DNA from: Bryobacteraceae bacterium
GTDB taxonomy: Bacteria; Acidobacteriota; Terriglobia; Bryobacterales; Bryobacteraceae
Direction: 5' to 3'
NCBI GenBank assembly: GCA_026002875.1
Contig: BPGE01000001.1
Location: forward strand, 3,100,001-3,164,000
Length of the DNA: 64,000 nucleotides
The position numbers and the translations under genes were made by a program. Shown piece by piece: positions 57,320 to 64,000 of this stretch (within the stretch, counting starts at the first letter, position 1; every line of letters starts with the position of its first letter). The notes under the pieces were generated by a model. The model worked only from the letters and a program-made list of their open reading frames with translations. It made no database searches and was not told the DNA's origin.

Positions 57320-59767
57320 TTGCGCAGTCCGTTGGCGATGCCGGCGCTTCTGTTCGCCGGCGGGGTGGCCGTGTCGAGACTTGCCGGCCTTGCCGCCGCC
57401 GAATCCCTCGTGTGTCTCGCCGTGGCGGTTGCCGGGGCGCTGCTGGCGCGCACGCGCGCCGTGGCACGAATGGCGGCATGGATCGCGTGGTGCGCCGCCG
57501 GGTCTCTGGCTGCGGCTCTGCAGCCGCCGCCCGCGGCTCCGCCCATGGATCTGACGCCGCGCCGTCTGGAAGGCTGCGTGGTCGAGTCCTCCATCATCCG
57601 CAACGACCGGATGCAGTTCACTCTTGAGTTGCGCCCGGGCGCGCGCGTGCGGGTGTCCTGGCCCCCGGGAAAAGACGGCTCGTTTCCAGCACCGCTCCTG
57701 TACGGCGAGGCGGTGGCCGCAGAGCTCCGCCTGTGGCCGATGCGCGGCTTCCGCAATCCGGGCGTGTTCGACATCGCCGCCTACCAGGCGCGGCGCGGCA
57801 TTTTCTGGTCTGCGGCGCCGGCGCGTGGAGCGAAGCTCGAGCGCCTGCCGGGCGCGTGCGGCGCGGCGTGGCGGCGGCCCATCGAGCGGCTGCGGGCGGC
57901 GGCGCTCAGGCGCATCGATGCCGTGCACCACGATGACGAGACGCGCGCCGCGCTGATGCGCGGGCTGCTGCTTGGGGACAAGAGCGGCATCCGCAAGGCA
58001 TGGATCGAAGATTTCCGCCGGACGGGGACGTATCACGCGCTGGTGATCTCGGGCAGCCACGTCACGCTGGTCTGCGGCCTGTTTCTGCTCTGGCGCCGCA
58101 TCAGCGGGTATGGGTGGCGCTGGATTCCACTGGCGGCATCGCTGCTGGCGTGGCTGTATGCGCTGATGGCAGGCGCGGATCCGCCCGTGATGCGGGCAGC
58201 CGCGGGGTTCACGCTGTTCGGCCTGGGGGCGGTGTTCTACCGGCGTCTGGCGCTGCTGAACACGGTGGGCGTGGTGGCCATCGCGTTTCTGGCGCTCGAC
58301 CCCGATCAGCTCTTCGACTCGAGCTTCCAGCTGTCGTTCCTGGCCGTGGCGGCGCTGGGCGCCTTCTTTCCTGGAGAGGTCCGGCGTCGCGGACTGGATG
58401 CGGCGGAATTGTCGGCGAAGCTGGAGCGGCGGCTCCTCGCCGAGACGCTGCAGGCGCTGCTGCGGCTGCCCGGGCGCGTGGCGCACGGGCTGGTCGAGAG
58501 AACCGCAGCCGCGTGGCGGCGGATCCGTTCCGTGTTCCTGGCTTCGGCAGCCGTTCAGCTGAGCCTCGCGCTGCCGATGGCGCTGCTGTTCCACCGGCTG
58601 TCGATCACGGGCCTCAGCGCCAACGTCATCGCCGTGCCTTTCGTCTCGCTGGCGATCCCGGCGGGGTTCGCCGCCGCCATCACGGGCTGGGAGTGGGTGG
58701 GGCGGCTGGCGGGCGCGTCACTGGATATTTCGCGCAGCCTGGCGGCATGGCATGCGCGCTTCGAGCCGGACTGGAGAATTCCCGACCCGCCCCTGTGGCT
58801 GGCCTGCTGCGTGGGCGCCGCGCTGTTCGTCTGGGCCGCCGCGCGGCAGCGCCCCGGGCGGTGGCTGGCGGCCATGGCCTATTTCGCTCTGGTGGGCGTG
58901 CTGGCATGGCACCCGTTTCCGCCGCGCGCCGCACGGGGCGAGCTGGAACTGACGGCGATCGATGTCGGACAGGGCGAAAGTCTTCTGCTCGGTCTGCCGG
59001 ACGGCCGTTTTGCGCTGGTGGATACGGGCGGGCTGCCGCAGCACGGACGCCGCCGCGCCGAGCCTTTTGATGTCGGGGAAGAAGTGGTCGCGCCCTACCT
59101 GTGGCACCGCGGCATCCGGCGGCTGGACGTGCTCGTGCTGACGCACCTGCACGAAGACCATGCCGGAGGGGCGCCGTCGCTGATCCGCAATTTCCGGCCC
59201 CGGGAGCTCTGGACTTCGCCTGCCGCAACGACGCCTTTATGGCGCAGCGTCGAGGAGGCCGCGCGGAACGCCGGCAGCCGCATCCGCATTCTCAAACAGG
59301 GAGACGCATGCGGCCTTGGCCCGGTCGGGTGCCGCGTGCTGGCGCCGCTGGCTTCGCAGGCGCCCGCCGCCCGCCCGCACAACAACGACTCGCTCGTGCT
59401 GGAGCTGCGCTACGGACGTCATGCGTTTCTGCTGACGGGAGATATCGAGGCGCGGCAGGAGGCCGAACTTGCACTGGCCGGCCTGCTGGCTCCGGTGCAC
59501 GTGCTGAAGGTGCCGCACCACGGCTCGAAGCGCAGCGCCACGCCCTGGCTGCTGGACGCCGCGCGCCCGGCGGTGGCCGTCATCAGCGCCGGCGCGGACA
59601 ACCTGTTCGGGCTGCCGCATCCGGAGACGATCAGCCGCCTGCGCGAGAGGAGAATGCTTCTGCTGCGCACGGATGAATCCGGCCCTGTGACGGTCCGGTC
59701 CGACGGCCGTTATCTGAGAGCGGAACGGGCGCCGGGAAGCGGCGCACTCCGGTTCGAGGACTGGTAG
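57320..59767 (+). CDS. comEC: ComEC/Rec2-family competence protein
   Basis: Membrane channel and nuclease-like protein for DNA uptake in natural transformation. 815 residues: a soluble OB-like N-terminal part (about 75-190), the competence domain with about eight to nine spans (LMRGLLLGDKSGIRKAWIED, GTYHALVISGSHV), and a C-terminal metallo-beta-lactamase-like domain with VLTHLHEDHAGG (His609, His611, Asp613, His614) and VPHHGSKRSATPWL. The TTG at 57320 is chosen because the family often starts M-R-x-P-L-x-x-P; the ATG at 57338 is the alternative. Confidence 0.93.
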   Translation: MRSPLAMPALLFAGGVAVSRLAGLAAAESLVCLAVAVAGALLARTRAVARMAAWIAWCAAGSLAAALQPPPAAPPMDLTPRRLEGCVVESSIIRNDRMQFTLELRPGARVRVSWPPGKDGSFPAPLLYGEAVAAELRLWPMRGFRNPGVFDIAAYQARRGIFWSAAPARGAKLERLPGACGAAWRRPIERLRAAALRRIDAVHHDDETRAALMRGLLLGDKSGIRKAWIEDFRRTGTYHALVISGSHVTLVCGLFLLWRRISGYGWRWIPLAASLLAWLYALMAGADPPVMRAAAGFTLFGLGAVFYRRLALLNTVGVVAIAFLALDPDQLFDSSFQLSFLAVAALGAFFPGEVRRRGLDAAELSAKLERRLLAETLQALLRLPGRVAHGLVERTAAAWRRIRSVFLASAAVQLSLALPMALLFHRLSITGLSANVIAVPFVSLAIPAGFAAAITGWEWVGRLAGASLDISRSLAAWHARFEPDWRIPDPPLWLACCVGAALFVWAAARQRPGRWLAAMAYFALVGVLAWHPFPPRAARGELELTAIDVGQGESLLLGLPDGRFALVDTGGLPQHGRRRAEPFDVGEEVVAPYLWHRGIRRLDVLVLTHLHEDHAGGAPSLIRNFRPRELWTSPAATTPLWRSVEEAARNAGSRIRILKQGDACGLGPVGCRVLAPLASQAPAARPHNNDSLVLELRYGRHAFLLTGDIEARQEAELALAGLLAPVHVLKVPHHGSKRSATPWLLDAARPAVAVISAGADNLFGLPHPETISRLRERRMLLLRTDESGPVTVRSDGRYLRAERAPGSGALRFEDW

Positions 59768-59776
59768 GCGCAGATC

Positions 59777-60067
59777 TCAGGAAGAGGTCTCTTCGGTGCC
59801 CGCTTCGGCCTCTTCGGCGCCCTGCGGCCCTGCCTGCAATGCTTCACGGAGGATGGCCTGCGCCTGTTCGAGCTGATCTTCCGGCACCAGAAGCTCGTAA
59901 GGAAGATTGGGCAGCGGCGTGGCGCCCTGAACGATGACTTCGATCCCGCCGGCCTCCAGCAGCGGCTGGACCGAGGCCAGTTCGATCTCGCTGAGCTCCA
60001 GTTCAAGCCCGTCGAGCGAGAGGGGGACAAAGCGGCGGTCGCTATCGGAAGGGGTTTGGCTGCTCAT
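59777..60067 (-). CDS. DUF2007-type putative signal-transducing protein
   Basis: 96 residues. The core LASVQPLLEAGGIEVIVQGA followed by LPYELLVPEDQLEQAQAIL matches DUF2007, a small ACT-like domain of unknown function found alone or fused to other domains. The acidic tail after residue 80 is disordered. It converges with comEC, 9 bp apart. Confidence 0.75.
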   Translation of the reverse strand: MSSQTPSDSDRRFVPLSLDGLELELSEIELASVQPLLEAGGIEVIVQGATPLPNLPYELLVPEDQLEQAQAILREALQAGPQGAEEAEAGTEETSS

Positions 60068-60149
60068 GGCGCCTCCGCCTTTATTCTAAGGTGAAACGGC
60101 TGAAAATCGGCCGCGGGCGGTAAGATAAAAGACAGGAGGCTCTCCAAAA

Positions 60150-60422
60150 ATGGCATTCGACACTGAGGAATACACGAGCAACGCGTTGTGGTTTTTGGCC
60201 GGCGCCGCAGTCGGAGCGACGATTGCGCTTCTTTTCGCGCCGGCTCCCGGCCGCGTCACGCGCCGCCGCATCCGCCACGCCGGGCGCCGCAGCCTGATCG
60301 CCGCGGAGCGCGCAGGCGAGGACCTGATGGAAAAAGGCCGCGAGATTTACGAGAAAGGCAAGCACCTGGCTGACGAAGCGGCCGAGCTGTTCGACCGCGG
60401 CAAGAAACTGGTGGAGGGCTAG
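60150..60422 (+). CDS. YtxH-domain protein
   Basis: 90 residues with one N-terminal membrane span (NALWFLAGAAVGATIALLFA) followed by APAPGRVTRRRIRHAGRRSL, the usual P-x-x-G-x-x-T-R pattern after the YtxH span, and a charged helix. AGGAGG lies about ten bases upstream. YtxH proteins are envelope-associated and often stress-linked. It precedes pruA by 5 bp. Confidence 0.85.
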   Translation: MAFDTEEYTSNALWFLAGAAVGATIALLFAPAPGRVTRRRIRHAGRRSLIAAERAGEDLMEKGREIYEKGKHLADEAAELFDRGKKLVEG

Positions 60423-60427
60423 CGCTC

Positions 60428-61981
60428 ATGCGCCTGTGCGATTTCCGCAACGAGCCCTACACCGACTTCTCCCTGTCCGAGAACGCCGAAAAGATGCGGG
60501 CAGCCCTGTCTGCTGTCCGGGCCGAATTCGGAAAAGAATACGACATCCGGATCGGCGAGGCCCGTCATCGCACCGGCGCTCTGCTTCACTCCATCAATCC
60601 CTCCAGACCTTCCGAAATCGTCGGCAGCCACCACAAGGCCACGCCCGAGCTGGCGCGCCAGGCCATTGAAGCCGCCGACGCGTATTTCCCGCAGTGGGCG
60701 GCGGTTCCCGTCAGCGAGCGCGCCGCCATGCTGCGCCGCGCCGCCGCCATTCTGCGCCGCCGCAAGATGGAGTTCGACGCCTGGCTGGTGTACGAAGCCG
60801 GCAAGACGTGGCCCGAGGCCGAAGCCGACGTCAGCGAGGCGATCGACTTCTGCGAATACTACGCCCTGCTGGCCGAGCGCATGGCCAACCCCGAGCCGCT
60901 GGTGCAGCTGCCCGGCGAGCGGGACGAGTTGCGCTACATCCCGCTGGGCGTTGGCGTCATCATTCCGCCGTGGAACTTCCCGCTGGCCATCCTGACCGGC
61001 ATGACCACGGCGGCGCTGGTGAGCGGCAACACCGTGGTCATCAAGCCGAGCTCCGACACGCCGACCATTGCCGCGAAATTCGCCGAGGTGCTGGAAGAAG
61101 CCGGCGTGCCGCCGCGCGCCTTCACGCTGCTGGTGGGCAGCGGGGCGGAAGTAGGCGACGTGCTGGTGGCGCATCCGCGCACGAGGTTCATCTCGTTCAC
61201 CGGATCGCGCGAGGTGGGCCTGCACATCAATGAACTGGCCTCGAAGACCGCCCCCGGCCAGATCTGGATCAAACGCGTCATCGCCGAGATGGGAGGCAAG
61301 GACGCCATCATCGTCGACGAGGAGGCCGATCTCGACGCCGCCGTGCAGGGCGTGCTGGTGAGCGCCTACGGCTACCAGGGCCAGAAGTGCTCGGCCTGCT
61401 CGAGAGCCATCGTCAGCGAGAAGCTCTACGGAGAGTTCCTGGAGCGGCTCGCGGCGCGCGTGAAAGAGATCCGCGTCGGACCGGCGGACGATCCGGCCAA
61501 CTTCATGGGCCCGGTGATCAACGAGCGCTCGATGAAGTCGATCCTCGGCTACATCGAAATCGGCAGACAGGAAGGCCGGCTCGTCTGCGGCGGAGAACGG
61601 CTGCCGGGCGAAGGCTATTTCCTGGCGCCAACGGTGATCGAAGGCGTGGACCGCAAGGCGCGCATCTTCCAGGAAGAGATCTTCGGCCCCGTGCTGGCCG
61701 TCACGCCTGCGCGCGACTTCGATCATGCGCTCGAACTCGCCAACGACAGCGAATATGGCCTCACGGGGGCGGTGTACACGCTCAACCGCGAGAAGATCGA
61801 GAAGGCCAGGAACGTCTTTCACGTCGGCAACCTCTACATCAACCGCAAGTGCACGGGCGCCATGGTGGGCGCGCATCCGTTCGGCGGCTTCAACATGTCG
61901 GGCACCGATTCGAAGGCCGGGGGCCCGGACTACCTGTTCTGGTTCGTGCAGGGCAAGGCGATCGGCGAGAAGATCGTCTGA
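60428..61981 (+). CDS. pruA: 1-pyrroline-5-carboxylate (L-glutamate gamma-semialdehyde) dehydrogenase
   Basis: Oxidises glutamate semialdehyde to glutamate, the second step of proline catabolism. 517 residues, the monofunctional form without a PRODH domain. VGVIIPPWNFPLAILTGMT, ISFTGSREVGLHI, the general-base Glu in IAEMGGKDAIIV and the catalytic Cys in GYQGQKCSACSR are present, the last being diagnostic for this family. The proline dehydrogenase gene is not in the window. Probably cotranscribed with the YtxH gene. Confidence 0.95.
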   Translation: MRLCDFRNEPYTDFSLSENAEKMRAALSAVRAEFGKEYDIRIGEARHRTGALLHSINPSRPSEIVGSHHKATPELARQAIEAADAYFPQWAAVPVSERAAMLRRAAAILRRRKMEFDAWLVYEAGKTWPEAEADVSEAIDFCEYYALLAERMANPEPLVQLPGERDELRYIPLGVGVIIPPWNFPLAILTGMTTAALVSGNTVVIKPSSDTPTIAAKFAEVLEEAGVPPRAFTLLVGSGAEVGDVLVAHPRTRFISFTGSREVGLHINELASKTAPGQIWIKRVIAEMGGKDAIIVDEEADLDAAVQGVLVSAYGYQGQKCSACSRAIVSEKLYGEFLERLAARVKEIRVGPADDPANFMGPVINERSMKSILGYIEIGRQEGRLVCGGERLPGEGYFLAPTVIEGVDRKARIFQEEIFGPVLAVTPARDFDHALELANDSEYGLTGAVYTLNREKIEKARNVFHVGNLYINRKCTGAMVGAHPFGGFNMSGTDSKAGGPDYLFWFVQGKAIGEKIV

Positions 61982-62009
61982 GCCGCGACCCCGCGGGCGG
62001 GCTGCGTTG

Positions 62010-62120
62010 TATGATGAAAGCGTAGCCCCGTTCCAAAGGGGACCATCAAGTCACAGACTCAGGGTCAACTCTGATCCACGTGGCGAACGGCGAGGCCTGC
62101 GGGCCTCGCCGTTCTCCTTT
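62010..62120 (+). ncRNA. Candidate small RNA between pruA and the enolase-superfamily gene
   Basis: TATGAT at 62010-62015 is a near-consensus -10, although no good -35 precedes it. Downstream are three potential hairpins in about 90 bases: CCCC/GGGG around 62026-62041, GGGTCA-ACTC-TGATCC at 62062-62077, and a 12-bp terminator at 62086-62113. No reading frame fits. The layout of start, two hairpins and terminator suggests a stable small RNA; it could instead be a structured leader or the pruA 3' end. Confidence 0.4.
62086..62120 (+). terminator. Intrinsic terminator
   Basis: AACGGCGAGGCC (62086-62097) and GGCCTCGCCGTT (62102-62113) form a perfect 12-bp stem with a 4-nt TGCG loop, followed by CTCCTTT. 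It separates pruA and the candidate small RNA from the next gene. Confidence 0.8.
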
Positions 62121-62150
62121 CAGGGCGGGACTTGCGATAGGATTTCCTGC

Positions 62151-63389
62151 ATGCCGGGAACCCGCCGCAGCTTCCTCGCCTCGTCGTTCGCGCTGCCCTC
62201 GCTGGCTCGCGCCATTCAGGAGACCGCCTCTCCCTACCGCCGCCCGAAGCTGAAGATCACCGACGTGCGCACGGCGCAGATCCTGGGCCACGGGCTGCAG
62301 CTTCACGTGCGCATCTACACCGATCAGGGCATCTACGGCCACGGAGAAGGCACGGACGCCGTGCAGGGCGGCGCGGGCCTGGTGCGCATGTTCCGCCGTT
62401 TTCTCGTCGGCCAGGATCCGCTGAACATCGAAGCCCTGTGGGAGCGCATCCGCACGGCGGGCATCTTCGCCGGGGCGCAGGGCGGGCAGTACACCGCCGC
62501 CCTGAGCGCTGTCGAGATCGCCCTGTGGGATCTGGCGGGCAAAGCGCTCGGCGTGCCCGTCTATCAGCTGCTCGGCGGCAAGGTCCGCGACCGCGTGCGC
62601 CTGTACTGCGACTCGGCCAATCATCACCCGGACGACCCGCAGGCGAAGCCAAAGCTGAAAGAGCTGGAGGCGATGGGCTTCACCGCGGTGAAGATCGACA
62701 TCGACGAGGCCAACGATCCCAACCGCTGGGACCGCGTGAACTGGACCGCTTCGAACGCCGAAATCGACCGGATGGTGAAAGAGGTGGCCTTCGTCCGCGA
62801 GACTCTGAGCCCGCGCGTCGATCTCGCCGTCGACATGCACGGGCGCTATGACGCGACGACGGCCAAGCGGGTGGCGCGGGAGATGGAGCGCTTCCGCCTG
62901 CTGTTTCTGGAAGAGCCGGTGCCGCCGGAAAACATCGATGTCATGCGCGACATCCGGGAGTCGACGGTGACGCCGATCTGCGCAGGCGAGAACCTGTTCC
63001 TGCGCCATGGATTCCGCGAGCTGCTCGAGAAGCGCGCCGTCGACATCGTCATGCCGGACCTGCAGAAGTGCGGCGGGCTGCTGGAGGGCCGCAAGATCGC
63101 CGACATGGCGCACGTCTACTACACGCCGTTCGCGCCGCACTGCGTGGTGTCGCCCATCGGCACGATGGCCTCGTGCCATGTCTGCGCCGCGGTTCCCAAC
63201 TTCCTGGTGCTCGAGTGGCACTGGATCTCGAGGCTGGAGCTGTGGCGCAACTTCGTCCGCGAGGGCGACATCATCGAGAAGGGATTCGTCCCCCTGCCGG
63301 ACCGTCCGGGGCTCGGCGTCGAGATGAACGAAGAAGCCGCCCGCAAGGTGCAGGTGAAGGATACGCCCTGGTTCGAGCCCGGCCTGTAG
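62151..63389 (+). CDS. Exported enolase-superfamily enzyme (mandelate racemase/muconate lactonising type)
   Basis: 412 residues from the ATG at 62151, 37 bases after the terminator. A twin-arginine-like leader (GTRRSFLASSFALPSLARA) is followed by the capping domain and a TIM barrel. Metal ligands are Asp228 (DLAVDMHG), Glu254 (FLEEPVP) and Glu280 (CAGENLF), with the exact 26-residue spacing of the family. FTAVKIDID holds the catalytic Lys region. Sugar-acid dehydration (galactonate/mannonate-type) is the likeliest activity, but the substrate is not decided. Confidence 0.92.
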   Translation: MPGTRRSFLASSFALPSLARAIQETASPYRRPKLKITDVRTAQILGHGLQLHVRIYTDQGIYGHGEGTDAVQGGAGLVRMFRRFLVGQDPLNIEALWERIRTAGIFAGAQGGQYTAALSAVEIALWDLAGKALGVPVYQLLGGKVRDRVRLYCDSANHHPDDPQAKPKLKELEAMGFTAVKIDIDEANDPNRWDRVNWTASNAEIDRMVKEVAFVRETLSPRVDLAVDMHGRYDATTAKRVAREMERFRLLFLEEPVPPENIDVMRDIRESTVTPICAGENLFLRHGFRELLEKRAVDIVMPDLQKCGGLLEGRKIADMAHVYYTPFAPHCVVSPIGTMASCHVCAAVPNFLVLEWHWISRLELWRNFVREGDIIEKGFVPLPDRPGLGVEMNEEAARKVQVKDTPWFEPGL

Positions 63390-63396
63390 GCGCGAA

Positions 63397-64000
63397 TCAG
63401 CGCTGCGCCGGACCGCGCTCGATCTTCGCTCCGCGCTCTTCCATCATCGCCGACAGCCGCTGCACCACGTCCGGGTGCGCGGCGGCCACGTCGTACTTTT
63501 CGGAAGGGTCGTGCTCGAGATGGAACAGAAGAGGCGGATCGTGTTTTGATGTTCCGCTCTTCCACTCCGCCGTGTTCGAGATGCGGTGGAGCTTCCATGG
63601 GCCGTGGCGCACGGCGCAAAGCTGCTCGGCGTTCCAGTAAAACAGCGTCCGTTCGCGCGGCGGCGCCTCCGTGCAGAGCTCGCGCGACAGGTCCTCTCCA
63701 TCGAGGGTCCTCGAAGGCAGTCCCGCTCCGGCCATCGCCGCGAATGTGGGCAGCAGATCGAGCATCGAGCCCACCTGGCCGCTGGTCCGCCGCGGCTGCA
63801 CGCGCCCGGGCTGCCGGACAATGAAGGGCACGCGCACCCCGCCTTCCCAGGTCGTGGCCTTGCCTTCGCGGAGCAGCCCCGCCGAGCCCGCATGAATCTG
63901 GCGCTGGAGCCATGGACCGTTGTCGGAGGTGAACACGACCAGAGTGTTGCGTTCCTGGCCTGTTTCTGCGAGAGCCCGCAGGATCTCGCCCACGCTCCAG
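63397..64000 (-). CDS. Sulfatase (arylsulfatase family), C-terminal part, cut by the window end
   Basis: About 201 residues are visible; the gene continues beyond 64000, so the formylglycine Cys/Ser motif and N-terminal metal ligands are not seen. LVVFTSDNGPW is the conserved calcium-ligand Asp-Asn motif and EGKATTWEGGVRVPFIVRQP the Lys/Gly-rich active-site segment of sulfatases. WKLHRISNTAEW and FHLEHDPSEKYDVA are typical of the C-terminal subdomain. Likely acts on sulfated polysaccharides or phenols. Convergent with the enolase-superfamily gene, 7 bp apart. Confidence 0.9.
   Translation of the reverse strand, partial: WSVGEILRALAETGQERNTLVVFTSDNGPWLQRQIHAGSAGLLREGKATTWEGGVRVPFIVRQPGRVQPRRTSGQVGSMLDLLPTFAAMAGAGLPSRTLDGEDLSRELCTEAPPRERTLFYWNAEQLCAVRHGPWKLHRISNTAEWKSGTSKHDPPLLFHLEHDPSEKYDVAAAHPDVVQRLSAMMEERGAKIERGPAQR

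Overview
This is a gene-dense, GC-rich (roughly two-thirds G+C) bacterial chromosome segment. The gene content points to Acidobacteriota, probably the Bryobacterales/Solibacter side. The pointers are a TonB-dependent receptor with an N-terminal carboxypeptidase-regulatory-like domain, many Tat- or Sec-exported oxidoreductases and hydrolases, an S46 peptidase, a DUF2520 Rossmann protein, and a homodimeric-type pyruvate dehydrogenase E1. The taxonomic placement is inference from gene families, not from an rRNA. No rRNA, tRNA, CRISPR array, insertion sequence or prophage is visible.

Region 1 (1-12.2 kb, + strand) is a tightly packed division and cell-wall (dcw) operon: end of probable murE, then murF, mraY, murD, ftsW, murG, murC, ftsQ, ftsA, ftsZ and a murA. 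Genes overlap or are 0-42 bp apart, so they are presumably cotranscribed. murB and ddl, often placed between murC and ftsQ, are absent from this stretch. Region 2 (12.2-19.7 kb) holds an unknown Cys-rich/HTH-like protein, an XRE-type regulator with a clear palindromic operator, a minus-strand run STAS-rpiB-glyA-glycosyltransferase, and a YjhG/YagF-type D-xylonate dehydratase.

Region 3 (19.2-34 kb) has an S46 dipeptidyl-peptidase, two exported aldo/keto reductases, the three-subunit proton-translocating transhydrogenase pntAA-pntAB-pntB, rpmB-rpmG with a convincing promoter and terminator, aceE, a DUF2520 protein, uvrB and a YihY-family membrane protein. Region 4 (34-48 kb) is an extracellular/periplasmic hydrolysis region: a GH10 xylanase, a serine hydrolase of the beta-lactamase fold, the large TonB-dependent receptor, a Gln-rich membrane protein, an orphan receiver protein, an O-methyltransferase, two exported proteins of unknown role, an alpha/beta hydrolase and an alkaline phosphatase.

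Region 5 (47.8-64 kb) holds RidA, a Cys-less AhpD/CMD-like protein, an exported Gfo/Idh/MocA oxidoreductase, a beta-carbonic anhydrase whose Shine-Dalgarno lies in a perfect 14-bp stem-loop, a beta-helix protein, a ROK kinase with an MFS sugar transporter, an Hcp/TssD-like tube protein facing a papain-like protease, comEC, a DUF2007 protein, a YtxH protein, pruA, a candidate small RNA with its own terminator, an enolase-superfamily enzyme and the C-terminal part of a sulfatase cut by the window end.

The metabolic theme outside the housekeeping genes is plant-polymer and sugar-acid use: xylan cleavage, xylonate dehydration, sugar import and phosphorylation, acid-sugar dehydratase, sulfate and phosphate ester cleavage. 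The least explained items are the carbonic anhydrase leader hairpin, the Hcp-like/papain-like pair, the XRE operator next to the unknown Cys-rich protein, and the candidate small RNA.
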